Positions 48,367 to 60,029 are shown, counted from the stretch's first letter. The stretch: 64,000 nucleotides of DNA from Kryptolebias marmoratus (GCF_001649575.2 NC_051430.1:32342849-32406848); one strand, 5' to 3'. Numbers and translations: made by a program. Notes: generated from the sequence alone by a model not told the origin.

Positions 48367-51300
48367 TCAGAGTGTGTGTTTGCATTGACAGAGCTGTGTA
48401 AGTGTGGAGCAGCAGGGCTGCAGCCAGGGCTTCCACATCAGCTTCCCCGCCGTTATCTGCCTCTCCACAGGCTCCACCGTTCTCTGGTGGCTCTCCACGG
48501 CCTCCTGCACTGCAGCAACAACGGAGTGAAAGCTCGGCTCCGTGTCAGGGGTCAGCGGCCTGCTCTCCGACGGGTCCCTCTGGAGGTCAAAGAGCAGAGG
48601 GGGGTCGTGGTAGGTCACGTAACCTGGGGTGCAGAAGCAAACGTGTGTGTGGAAGCAGGTGGCTTTGTCCTCGGGGTAGAAGTTTGGGGTGAAGAAGAAG
48701 GCTTTCCACACGGAGCTGCCTAAAATACAACAATAATGGGGAATGACTCAGCATTTTTTTACTTTAAGACACACATTAAAAACATTTCAACAACTTTTAA
48801 TATGTTTATTTATTGCAGACATCCTGTAAATGGAAAATTTATTGTACTTATCAGAACTTTTCTAGCCAACCAGGCCACTCAACGCATTTTACAACACAAT
48901 CTGTGCTCTCATTTACCCATCCACACCTTCACGCAGCAAACTACTACATCTCTACAAAGCTAATCTGAAGAAATCATTATTATAGAGCCCAATCAGTGCT
49001 TTAACCTCCATTCATACACTGATGAGGCACATATCAGAGGCAGTGAGGGGTTCAGTGTGCTCTCACCACTGATCCAAAGTCGCCCACAAACAAAACATAT
49101 TCAATCTAGAAAAACTGCTACAAGCATGTAGCTAAAGGCTAGGTAAAGTAGAAAGCAGAAAAAGTTCAACCTAGCTGGTTTGCACAGGATTTCTGTCTGT
49201 GTGCTAAGAAGTGTGAATGGGTGGGTTGGGCCAGTTAGCGGTGCAGTGGGGGTGGCTCAGAGCTGAGCTCTGGGCTGATCCAGGTAATGCTAAACACTAC
49301 CCAATGTCAGAACAAGTTAAAACACAAAGGGCTATAAAACCTTTACAACAACAACAGAACCTCCATCTCTTATGATCCAAGTTGGTTGAAACTTACTGTT
49401 TTTGGGATGCCATCTGACAGCGTTCAGGTAGGAGTTACAGTAATGGAACAAAAACTCATGGCTGGACCTTTTAACTGTCCCCTGCAGTAAATCCATCAGG
49501 TCCTGGCCATCTATTACCCTACAAAGCAGAACAAACAAAGTCACTCTCTCCCCAAGGAGCCCAGGGAATTATTCTCACCCATACCATTGACGACCTGACC
49601 TGTCCTGTGGGACTGAAGCTCCACTCAGATGCACCACCGTAGGAAACAGATCCATGTTACTGGTGGGCTCATCAATCGCTCTTCCACTCAGGATTTTCCC
49701 TGGCCAACTCACAATTCCTGGGACACGTATCCCTCCTTCCCAGTTTGTGGACTTTCCGGCTGCTCAGAGGGAAACACACGTTATAGCTGAACCCTGTTTA
49801 CAGAATCACTGACTCATTGGAATCTAAAGGAATAAAGTGGATCATAAAGATTAACAGTGCAGAAATTAAAAAGAAAAAAAACTGTAGAAGCTCTGAAAAA
49901 TTACTGGATTATCTATGAGAAAACTGTACTGCGAAAACATATAGGAATAATTGATTTATTCTTAATCATTTGGCTCTGATTTTAATTCATGATCAAAACT
50001 GAAGACAATCTGCTGGTTTTCTTAGACATATTTTCAGAAGCAATACATAATACAACCTGGTACTTACCCTGTAATTACCAGGTAACTACCTGTTACATAC
50101 CTTTAAGTACTTTGTTTGTTTTTGCAGTATAACTACCTCTGTATAACTTCACTTTTTGAGCTATTCATTGATTCTAATGTTCAGCTCATTCACAACATGA
50201 GCGATATGTCTTTTGGTTTTTGTAACCTTTTACGCTTCTCAAAATATTTAAGTTCACTGACAAAAAAAATCTGCATTCAAGGACAATGAAATCTCTTCAA
50301 GTCCATCAAAAACATTGTTCTCTTTGAAATCTATTTCAGAGTACTTGGTCTATTTTTGTCTTCTAGCGCTACTGGTCAGCTACTTTTAGCTTTTCTCTGG
50401 CCTGTTGATATTTTTAGGCATTTAGCTAGCGTTCTACTAATTTAAACTGGCTATTGTTATTTTTAGCTAGCATTTTTATACTTTTAGCTAGGCTATTGAT
50501 GTGATTAGCTTTTAGTTAGCCTTTTAGCTCTTAGTTAGGTTTTTGGTCTGTGGATTATTAGCTCATCGACAGACCAAAAATCAGCTAAAAAAATAATAAT
50601 CTTGTAAAAATAAACACAATTACTTTACTAGAACAGAAAAATAAAACCATTAAATGTGGAATATAATCTCTTTCCTCTAAGTCTTAGTTTATTAGTGTTG
50701 TTGTTCGTTAATGATTTGATAAATTATCATCATATTGACTCATTTTGTCCTACAGAAACCTGGCTAAAACAGGTGGGTTTTTTTCTAGTATAAATGAATC
50801 CACTCCTGCTAATTAACTCAATTTTCATGTTCCTAGAACAACAGGTCAAGGTGGAAGAGTAGCTACCATTTTGTTTTTGGTTTTTGCTTTGTCTTGTTTT
50901 TAGGGATTTTTGTATTTGTCTTCTGGGTTTTGGTTTAGTTCTTGTCTTTGTTTTTCATTACCTTCTTGCCCTCAGTCTGCTCCTGCTTTCCTGTCACGCC
51001 CATCTCCACCTGTCTACAATCCTCAGTACTCACCTGTGCCCACTTCTCCTGATTTCCCTCTGTCTTTAAAACCCGGTCACTTTCTCTGGTACGTCCATGG
51101 TTTGTTGTTTGTCTCTGGTTACACCTTGCCCTGTCTTGCCTTGCCGTTTTGTATTCTTTTGTTATAGTTTGCTGACATGGTAGCAAAAACTGAAACTAAG
51201 CACAAACGTGAAAAAACAAAGCATGGAGCAAGACGAAACAGCAGGGAACCAAGCACAATGAACCAGCGGAGTGAGGAGGAAATGACCGGGTTTTTAAAAC

Positions 51301-54300
51301 GCAGGAGGTGATGAGGAAAGTGGGCACAGGTGGAATTATTACCAGAACTCGGGGCAGGTGTAAGTGGGCATGGCAGGTAGACGAATGAATGACAGAGGAG
51401 TGGATAGTGACAGCAAACAAGAACAAGAACTGAACAAGAACTCAAACAGAAAACAAGATGATAATAAAAAAAAACAATAAACTGAAACACAAAAACCCAA
51501 ATCCCGACAAAATGTGCTTCATTCCACTGCTGGGTTCTTTGTTTTGCTCATTTAAACATGGAGAAGCTGGTGATGAAAGCACCCGACAACAGTAATTTCT
51601 ATAATTTACCCACAATTCCTTCTGATAAGTTACCTTTATAGATTCCATTCCATCCTCCATGAACCTCTCCTGAAGCAGACCTTTCCTCGAGGTGAGCACC
51701 CTGATCTGAGGTCAGATAAACCAGCGTGTTTCCTCTCAGATTGAGCCTGTCAAGTGTCTCCATGATCTGACCTAAGAAAAGACACAAAACAGGAGTTAAC
51801 TTGATTCAAGATGGCCACCACAGCGAACTGACCTTATAACATAAAAATGGCTATAATCCAGTCAGTTTTTCAGATACTGTGCTAAAATTTGATGTGGATG
51901 TAGATGACAGTTGTTCACAACACATCCTTACACGAGATTGTACATAATATTATAGAGAGATTATTTACCCCACTTCTCGTCAGACTCAAAGTGCTCAGGG
52001 TTTATGACCCTGACCATTTGGTCAGGTCATAAACCATTCAAAACTTGGTAGAAGGTTACTTGGGCGGTCATAAAAATGTTCTCGTTGAAACGCCTCAGCA
52101 TACAATCAGGCATTATAACAAAGGCTCTGTGTTTAAAAATGCCACATTCATGAAAAGGTTTAGAGTGGTGTATGACAAGAGACGACTTTTTCCTGGCGGT
52201 ACGACGTTGCCGTTTGGTTTCTGACATGATAAAAACAAGGGAAAAAAAACTTACTGATTTTGAAATGGTTATTTTGTTGATTCCAGGTTTAAATTGACCC
52301 TTTTCCTGTTTATTAAAAGAAGGTTTGTGGTGACAATGTCTCATTTGTGAAAACGTTTTAGGTGCTGCGTGACCGTGTTCCTCCGACGAGGTGAAACAAG
52401 AAGAAAGAAATAAAATGGCCCACCTTACTGACTTTGAAGAGGTTAATTTTGATTTCAAAGCTAAAAGCTAAAATTAGCAGAATGTTAGTTGAGAGCTGAA
52501 AGTAGCAAAACTTCAGCTAAAAGCTAAAAGGAGCAGAACAGTAGGTAAAAACTAAAAGCTAAAAATAAAATGATAGCTAAAAAGTAAATGTAGCAGAAAA
52601 AAGCTACAAGTACTAAAATTAATTGATATATATAAAAGCTAAAACTTGCAGAACAGCAGCTATAAGCTAAAAGTAGCATAAGATGACAAAAATAGAGCAA
52701 AGTATGCTGACGCTGATTAAAAGAAATCCATGTTTTGATCTCAGTGTATTAATAAGGGAAATTTGATTTTACACAAAGTATAAAAGCTACAAAAACCAAA
52801 GGTCAAAGCCATTCTGATATATGAATGATTAAAAAAGCACAAGCATGAGGAAGTAGTTTGAGTCCAAATAAAAGCATGGAAGAAAGCATGAACAGAAAAA
52901 CCATTTTGTGAATGTTGGTTCAGCATTCACACTTTTGGTGACCTACCTACACTCCAGTCCACTTCACGGACAGCGTCTCCATAGATGCCGTGGCGGCTCG
53001 TTCCTCTGAAAGGTGCCGAAGCAAATATGGCTGTGTGTACTTGAAGGAAGGAGAAAAACAGCAGAAAAGACCTGTCCGAATTCCTGCAGAAACACAGAAT
53101 CATTTCTGATTACAACAGTGAAATGAGTGAAAGAAGCTTGTTTTAAATCGGTGGTTCTCAAACTTTTTCTGCTTCGCCATTTTTTGGTTTCTAAGATAAT
53201 TCCCCCCGGGAACACACACATATCAACTCCATTGAAGTGTATTTCACACCTCAGTGAGCAGTCTTTGTTACTGCCAGTGGCTTCATCCATCTGCAGAGAA
53301 AAGCTGCGGCTGTCACACACCTTATCATTAAGCTGCTCCTCTGTGTCCTTTGACATGTCATAAATTCACCTGCCGATTGTCTTATTGGACAATGGAATAG
53401 TCTGTAGTTTGCTGGCTGCTGTGTCATTTATCATAGTTGAAACCATAGCACATAGAAGTATTAATTCCTCCGCACACTGTGCCACTCGGTAGGCAACTTT
53501 ATATGAGCTGAGTTGAGCGTTTGCCGGCACGGATGCAGCTTTAGTAAAGACATACTGTTGGGCACAGCAGTTTATGAGTTCTTATCTGAAAAAGTCAACT
53601 GACTTGTCTTTGTGCTCGGGATGTTTTGTCTCTTAGTTTGTTCGGTTTCAAACTGTCACAAGCTAGCACTTAGAGACAGACAACACACTGGGGTCTCTCC
53701 TCATTACCCACCGTTGTGCAGGTGAAGCCAAAGGCAAGATATGCTCAGTCGTATTTTCGACTCTTTGGCTCTGAAGGAAGTTGGTTGGGAAGCATATTTG
53801 GCCATGCTACGTCTTCTGCTTTGGATATATGTGGGAGCCCCATCAAAAACCTGTCCATTATGCTAGTGTCCAAGCATTCATTTTTTTCATTTAGTCCGGG
53901 GGTTGGCAACCCGCGGCTCTTTGGCGCTGCCCTCGCGGCTCCCTGGAGCTTTTTCGAAAATGTTTGAAAATGGAAAAAGATGGGGGAGAGAAATATATTT
54001 TTTGTTTTAATATATGCCTCTTTTACACGGACCCTAATTCAGAAGTCCGGCTCTACTCCGCTCTACTCGGCTCGGCTCGATAAAGAATGCATCCTGTTCA
54101 CATCGGCCAGTTTGGTCTGTAGCAGAGGAANNNNNNNNNNNNNNNNNNNNNNNNNNNNNNNNNNNNNNNNNNNNNNNNNNNNNNNNNNNNNNNNNNNNNN
54201 NNNNNNNNNNNNNNNNNNNNNNNNNNNNNNNNNNNNNNNNNNNNNNNNNNNNNNNNNNNNNNNNNNNNNNNNNNNNNNNNNNNNNNNNNNNNNNNNNNNN

Positions 54301-57300
54301 NNNNNNNNNNNNNNNNNNNNNNNNNNNNNNNNNNNNNNNNNNNNNNNNNNNNNNNNNNNNNNNNNNNNNNNNNNNNNNNNNNNNNNNNNNNNNNNNNNNN
54401 NNNNNNNNNNNNNTTCGCTCTTTATGCTTGCATCTGGTCACACCCACGACCAATGAGTGAACAGGAGCTAAGCTTGCTCCGCCCACGAAGCAGGGCCGGC
54501 CCGGCTGGCCCGACTCTGAAGCAGCTATATTAGCTATATTAGCCTATCAGATAGGCTAATATAGCTAATATAGATACATACAGCATGCGCTGCCTTCATT
54601 ATAAGGCTTATATAAGGCTTTTAATTTTTTGAGGCTCCAGACATATTTGTTTTGGGTTTTTTTTGGTCCAATATGGCTCTTTCAACATTTTGGGTTGCCG
54701 ACCCCTGGTTTAGTCAAATGTCTACTATATGAAAAGGCTTTAGATTTTTGGATCGTTAGGGATTTTAGCATAGTCGAATGTTACAAGCAGCTGAGAAAGT
54801 TTTGACCATAAAAAAAGGCCATCTCCAAATCCAAGAGAATTGGGAAAATTGACCGGTACCTCTCTATGAAGTCCACTGCTTCACGAGTCATTGTCTGCGT
54901 CAGGTTGTCAGCAATGAACGGCTGCTCCACAATACTGTGATCCCTGTAAAGAATGCAGTTGAAGTATGGGATCATCTTGACAAACCCAGCTGCTAGAGCT
55001 GCGGCTATGACCAGCAGGGACAGCAGGCCCACTATCAGCTTCCTGCTGAAAGCGATGACTCTGCTGTAATGAAGGGTCACAACCAAGAGCAACACGGTTC
55101 CAAAAGTCTCGTACGGCATATATTTATGGAACCGAAAAACAGTGCCATGTCCAGGTTGGCAGTCTCGCAGGTTGGTCAAAGGGATGCCGAAGAAGTAATT
55201 AAAGCCGTGAACGCTGGGGTGGTGGCAGTGATCGTCATGGCTCTTACAGTTAAGTCCTAGGTGCCATTTTCCTGGAGACAAGAAGAAATAAAAAAGAGAT
55301 AATATTAAAGAATTTGCTTTTTTTTTGTAAAACACTGAATGCTGAGCGCTTAATGACTTTGCTATAATTTTCTAAAGAAGCTAAAACTGAATAGTTATAG
55401 CTAAAAGTATCAAAAGGCTAGAGAGAGAGAGAGAGATCCAAGATTAATACAAATAGTGCAGATCCTATTGGGCTAACAATCTCCCCACCTGTTGGTGGTT
55501 GTGGAATTCTGAGCATTAGTTAAAACCTTAGGTGCGTGCCCTGGTAAATCATGGTAAAACTATAAACATTGTGAGCATTATTTGTACAAATTTGTTTGAT
55601 GTCCAGTAACAACAAATGTAAAATACTTCTGGGAATGAAATTAGGGGACGGCCTCAGGGATAAGTGAAAAGCTTGTAAATCAGTATTGGATTTCAAAAAA
55701 GTTGTAAATCTCAGAAGTAATTATTGCTTGAAGATTGTGGAAGGAAAAGCAGAAAGGTGAGCAGGAGATCCAGGGAATATGTGTTGCTTTATTTGCCTGC
55801 AAAACTTGGAATAAACCCATCATGGAACTGCAATTTTTGATGTTTTTTGGGCGATGGGACCTGAGTTCCGAGTTGAGACATTGTCTTCAGGTACAATCCC
55901 TCCTTGGGAAGTGGATTGTTGGCCCTTAAGCTAACGATCGTCGGAAACAACTCCAGTAAATGCATATATGGAGGGGTTAGCTGTTGCATGTCTCAAGACC
56001 CCAGCTTATCACCATGAAGGGAATCGAATGTATTTGAATCCATACTGTTAAGGTCCGTCCCAGTGGGATGTGGGTGTTACTCTACAGCTGGGTGTGGTAA
56101 ATGTTTATAAAAAGAAGCAGCCCTGAGAGGAATGGGGGATTTCACTGATTGGGCCAGAAGTCTCGATTCGGCACAGACTGTAAAGTCATTTCTTTGATCA
56201 TTTACATCGCCGCTGAAAACCCAGAGGAACGTCCACCTTTTGAAGACACTTCAATAGTCAATACATGTTCCATGACTTTTGTTTTGTTCTATGTTGACCA
56301 TAAATATAAAACAATTTTAAAACCAATGGCATGTGTTTTTCTTTTTTGCTTTACAGCAATTTGCTTTGTCTTTTTTTGGCCAATTTCAGCATTTGTTTTT
56401 CTGCTTTTAGCTTCTGTTGTGCTAACTTTAGCATTTATTTTTCGGCTTCTGGCCACTCTTGTGCAGCTTTAAGTTCGTGTTCAGCTCATTTCTGCTTATT
56501 TCTCCCGATTTGGGCTCTGTTCTGCTTGCTTTTGTTTTATTTTTAGCTTCTTCAGCAAATTGCAGCAGTCATTCTGCACTCAGCATTCACACTACATATT
56601 TGGAGAAAAAACATTTTCTTTAGTCTTTATTGAACGCATAAAAAATCCAAATCAATTCATTTATTTAATTAGTTTCTTGCCTGACAATGTCCCACTTTAA
56701 CCTACTCATATTAGTCACGTGTGTTACGTACCAATCAGAGCAGTCTCATACCCTTGTTCTTTGACAATCTTTGCAAAGGTAACTTCTTGTTGGGGAAGAC
56801 CTCCAGATGCTGCATTAAATAAAAAGACACCCGGTCTCAAATCACCAACTACACCTGGTAGAAAGAAGAATGGAAAGAAAATGTGTTACTTATTTTATTT
56901 TTCCACTCAAATCAAACGTATTATTTTATTATAACAATAAACTCCTAATTTGAAAATGATGTAGCAGCCTATAACTTCTCTCAGCAGAGTGTTTGAACAC
57001 AGCAACCTCTTCAAAACGGACAATCATCAGTGATTTCAACCACCATCTTCATTTTTGTTCATGCCCTCTTGATGTCTCCTTGTATAGCTCCTCTTAGCCC
57101 CACCTGTTTGCATCCAATAATTATTACAAAGCTTTTGGAGCCTGTAAGAAAATTGTTATTCTATTTTGAATTGTTTAAACTGTTTTATTGCTATTTGTTA
57201 TATGAAATGAGACTTTGTATGTGAAAAAAGAAATGCAAACTATGCTACCACTGTCTGTGTCATAGGAATTGAATTTGTATTTCAAATAAAATAGATTGAA

Positions 57301-60029
57301 ATCATTATTGTGTCTTGTTTAGCAGCACAGTTGTACTACTTAACCATTCTTTAAGTGTCATTCTAGGGTGGGTTCATAGAACATGGTAAGCAATAGTGAT
57401 GGGCGATATGGAACAAATCCTATATCACGATATGGATAATTTTATATCACGATAACGATATATATCACGATATACCCCAATTACGTACGTTGTCAGTTAT
57501 TCTCTGACAAATATGAAAAAATAATCTCATTTCTTACCTTTTTCAAGCTTTATTTCGAAGTGACATTTAACTGAACTTTCACANNNNNNNNNNNNNNNNN
57601 NNNNNNNNNNNNNNNNNNNNNNNNNNNNNNNNNNNNNNNNNNNNNNNNNNNNNNNNNNNNNNNNNNNNNNNNNNNNNNNNNNNNNNNNNNNNNNNNNNNN
57701 NNNNNNNNNNNNNNNNNNNNNNNNNNNNNNNNNNNNNNNNNNNNNNNNNNNNNNNNNNNNNNNNNNNNNNNNNNNNNNNNNNNNNNNNNNNNNNNNNNNN
57801 NNNNNNNNNNNNNNNNNNNNNNNNNNNNNNNNNNNNNNNNNNNNNNNNNNNNNNNNNNNNNNNNNNNNNNNNNNNNNNNNNNNNNNTACTTGTTGCGACC
57901 CCGGGTTTGATACTTCCTGCGTCTCCATCTTTCAGCACTTATGGTGAAAACACGGCGCCGCACAGAAAGCCGCTGCCGTAAAGCATGTCGCAAACCCACA
58001 CGTAAAGCAGCGTCATGTCGCAAAACGGAGGTTCTTCACTAAATAGTTATTTTTTCTTATTATTTATCACTTCTATAAACTGAATGTATGCAAAGTGACA
58101 ACACTAATACATTTGTCGTAGCCTACGTTATGAAATATTTACATGAATCATTGATACAATTATGATAGAAACGATAGAAGAAAATATCACGATAGACACT
58201 TTTCTATCGTCCCCACGATATGGATCCTTATATCACCCAGCACTAGTAAGCAAATAGGAGAGCATCTTTGGAACATGGGAAATAGCTGGAAAAACTTGTC
58301 CGTGAGTATTAACAGCATCATGATTGTCTTCCAACTTTCGCTGTAATCCAACGACATTTTAATGGATCATATTGAGGTTGTTGTTCTGTGTGAAGGGGGT
58401 TCTTGTTTCTGCAAAACAACAATTAGCACTTAAGGTGAGTCAGGGAAGGTGTTTTGTTTTAATGTTGTGAACTCGCCTGATCTTATTGGGTATCGTCCTG
58501 TAAGAAATGCTGCCCTGCTCGGCGTGCAGAGGCTTGCTGCAGCGATGTGGTGCCTCAGCTTCACCCCCTCCTGTGCCAACCGGTCAATGTTGGGGGTCCT
58601 GCAGCCCACATTGTTCACAAGAACAAGCCAGATTTAGCAACGAGAAAAATGTACACCTTTTAGAAACCATTAGCATCAAACCTTTTGTGTGTATCTTTAG
58701 CAAACTGGTAGCCAATCAAGTTTAATTTGGCAGATAAGCAAAATGAACAACGTTAAATCAAAGGAACTGAAAATGATAAGTAAAAAGTTTATATTTTCTG
58801 TGAATGCTGAGTGTTGAATGACTTTGTTGAAAATTGCTGACAAAGCTGAAAATGAGTTGTTAAAGCTAAAAGAAGCAGAATGCAAGCTAAAAGGATAAAA
58901 AGACTAGATAAAAGCTAAGAGAAGCAAAAGATTAGCTCAAAAAGAACGAAAAGGCTAGCCAGACTCAAAAGTATCAAAAGGCTAGCTAAAAGCTAACAGT
59001 ATCATAACTGTAGCTAAAAGCTAAAAGTTGCATTGGAAGAAAAATTAGGACCAGTATGATGAAGCAGATTTCAAAGAGAACAATGGTTCTGAAGGACTTA
59101 ATGACGTCTGCAGAAGTAGTTAGGCTGCAGAAACAAAAACACAAACAAACTAAGGAAACCGATTTGCCACCTTAAGATGGTGGAGGGGTTTGACTACCCC
59201 CATGATCCTGCTAGGGTCTCTTATGGCCTTGTTTTTAGCTTCAGGGGAGGGCTCAGACAAGCATCAAATGAGCTCATCAGCTGGTGCATTTATGTTGGAA
59301 CAGGAAGAGGCCATCCCCAAACTTTTCCCACAAAGTTGGGAGCAACGAGGAGAAGCAGCTTTCAGTTTCTATGCACCACAAATTTGGAACAAACTTCCAG
59401 AAAACTGTAAAACAGCTGAAACACTGGGTGCCTTTAAATCTCAACTTAAAACCCACCTGTTTAGAGCTGCTTATGGCTAAATTAGGGTTAGAGTGCGGGT
59501 TTTTGTCTCTTTCTTACTGTTTATTCAATGTCACATGCTGTTTTTATTTTGGTTTTTAATTATGTAAAGCACCTTGAAATGCCTTGCTGCTGAAATGTGC
59601 TACACAAATAAAATTTGATTGATTGATTGATTGATTGATCATGAAATTGTCTAAAATGTCTCGGTATGTTGAAGCATTAGGAATTCCTTTCAGTGGAACA
59701 AAGCGACTGAGCCCAACTCCTGAAAAACAACCCCACACCATAATCCTCCCTCCACCAAACGTTACACTTGGCTCAGTGCAGTCAGAGAAGTACCGTTCTC
59801 CTGGCGGCAGCCAAACCCAGACTTGTTCATCGATGTGCCATAAAGCAATGTTTTTACCTGAGTGTTTTATTGCTGTAGCAGCCCAGATCTCCTATTCCAA
59901 GATCATCAACCATCATCAGGACAAAGTTTGGCCTGTTCTTTTCGTGAAGAAATCCGGAGCTGATTTCCAGGAGAAGCAGCATCAGACAGTGTGGAGCCCA
60001 AAGCCTGTTCATGTCGTCAGATACAAACT
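48367..60029 (-). CDS. sts: Steryl-sulfatase / arylsulfatase (STS-ARSL group), complete, 9 coding exons
   Basis: ER/secretory-pathway sulfatase predicted to hydrolyse steroid 3-sulfates. Coding exons: 60012-59858 (exon from 60029), 58598-58477, 56854-56732, 55271-54860, 53083-52947, 51771-51634, 49759-49600, 49518-49397, 48719-48367; 573 residues, near human STS (583). Seen: signal peptide 1-20; Ca-binding D36 D37 ([11 protein letters not shown]); formylglycine motif [13 protein letters not shown] with C76 and R80; K135 and H137 in GKWHLG; H287 in LQVHT; D339 Q340 in TSDQGAH; K365 before [10 protein letters not shown]. Sequons at N48 and N256 match the glycosylated sites of human STS. Two hydrophobic helices (about 189-207, 213-235) match the STS membrane hairpin. 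[22 protein letters not shown] and [11 protein letters not shown] favour STS over ARSL/ARSH/ARSD, which have SDHG. The intron after the catalytic exon has a GC donor. ARSH-like is the alternative name. Confidence 0.5.
50870..51515. repeat. Convergent inverted pair of LTR-like repeats
   Basis: The plus copy (50870-51180) and minus copy (51190-51515) share gcccatctccacctgtctac / gcccacttacacctgccccg, cctgtgcccacttctcctga / cctgtgcccactttcctcat and ttaaaacccggtcactttct / ttaaaaacccggtcatttcc. They face each other in sts intron 6 and could form a long hairpin in the pre-mRNA. Confidence 0.5.
54131..54413. other. Gap (283 N) inside nested element
   Basis: Unresolved bases within the inner element of 53897-54707. 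Confidence 0.5.
54525..54573. repeat. 49-bp near-perfect palindrome
   Basis: Left arm 54525-54548 and right arm 54550-54573 are exact reverse complements (24 bp) around a single A at 54549. AT-rich, with tagctatattagcctatc in the arm. It adjoins the right side of the inner element in the hAT copy. Confidence 0.5.
54860..55271 (-). CDS. sts: Sulfatase exon with the double transmembrane hairpin
   Basis: A 412-nt exon starting with GKWHLGLNC (active-site K135, H137), then [21 protein letters not shown] and two hydrophobic stretches separated by a short polar turn, ending near [15 protein letters not shown]. In human STS the equivalent exon codes the two antiparallel helices that anchor the enzyme in the ER membrane. 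Confidence 0.5.
57395..58245. mobile_element. hAT-type element, copy 2 (inverted relative to copy 1)
   Basis: Ends TAGTGATGGG at 57395 and CCCAGCACTA at 58245. The 8-bp target duplication GTAAGCAA is perfect (57387-57394 and 58246-58253), so it is a clean, fairly recent insertion. Same family as 45793-46688. A minus-strand frame right of the gap (57887-58023) is open, but its product is not recognised. Lies in sts intron 2. Confidence 0.5.
57584..57886. other. Gap (303 N) inside hAT copy 2
   Basis: Unresolved internal region of the element at 57395-58245. Confidence 0.5.
58477..58598 (-). CDS. sts: Sulfatase catalytic exon (formylglycine motif) with GC donor
   Basis: A 122-nt exon with the C-T-P-S-R signature, whose cysteine (C76) is converted to formylglycine by SUMF1, and the TGRYPIRS that follows. 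The acceptor is ...gctgcag. The 5' splice site reads TCAG|gcgagt, a GC-AG intron. The next exon at 56854 restores the frame exactly (S-G-V), so this is a real site and not a lost exon. Confidence 0.5.
59165..59640 (+). mobile_element. LINE remnant, 5' leader joined to ORF2 C-terminus and tail
   Basis: Starts with the gccaccttaagatggtggag leader block, then codes the typical C-terminal end [20 protein letters not shown] .. [18 protein letters not shown] with stop at 59478-59480, and ends in a (TTGA/TGAT)n tail near 59640. Most of the element is missing. It is inserted at, and truncates, the Tc1 fragment to its right. Lies in sts intron 1. Confidence 0.5.
59641..59845 (-). pseudogene. Tc1-like transposase fragment
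   Basis: The minus strand reads [20 protein letters not shown] followed by [20 protein letters not shown] and [18 protein letters not shown], a conserved Tc1 transposase segment. Cut off by the LINE tail on the left. It ends within about 15 bp of the donor side of the first coding exon of sts (59858). Confidence 0.5.

Larger units (their letters stand above)
53897..54707. mobile_element. hAT-type element with nested insertion
   Basis: Starts cgggggttggcaacccgcgg and ends gggttgccgacccctg, inverted ends of a familiar teleost/vertebrate hAT family. Flanking ATTTAGTC (53889-53896) and GTTTAGTC (54708-54715) match at 7 of 8. From about 54011 it is interrupted by a second element (ctaattcagaagtccggctc .. 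gcagggccggcccggctggc) with a gap inside. Lies in sts intron 4. Confidence 0.5.

Noticed and set aside
48334..48723. 129-residue plus-strand frame
   Set aside because: Antisense shadow of the last sts exon (48719-48367).
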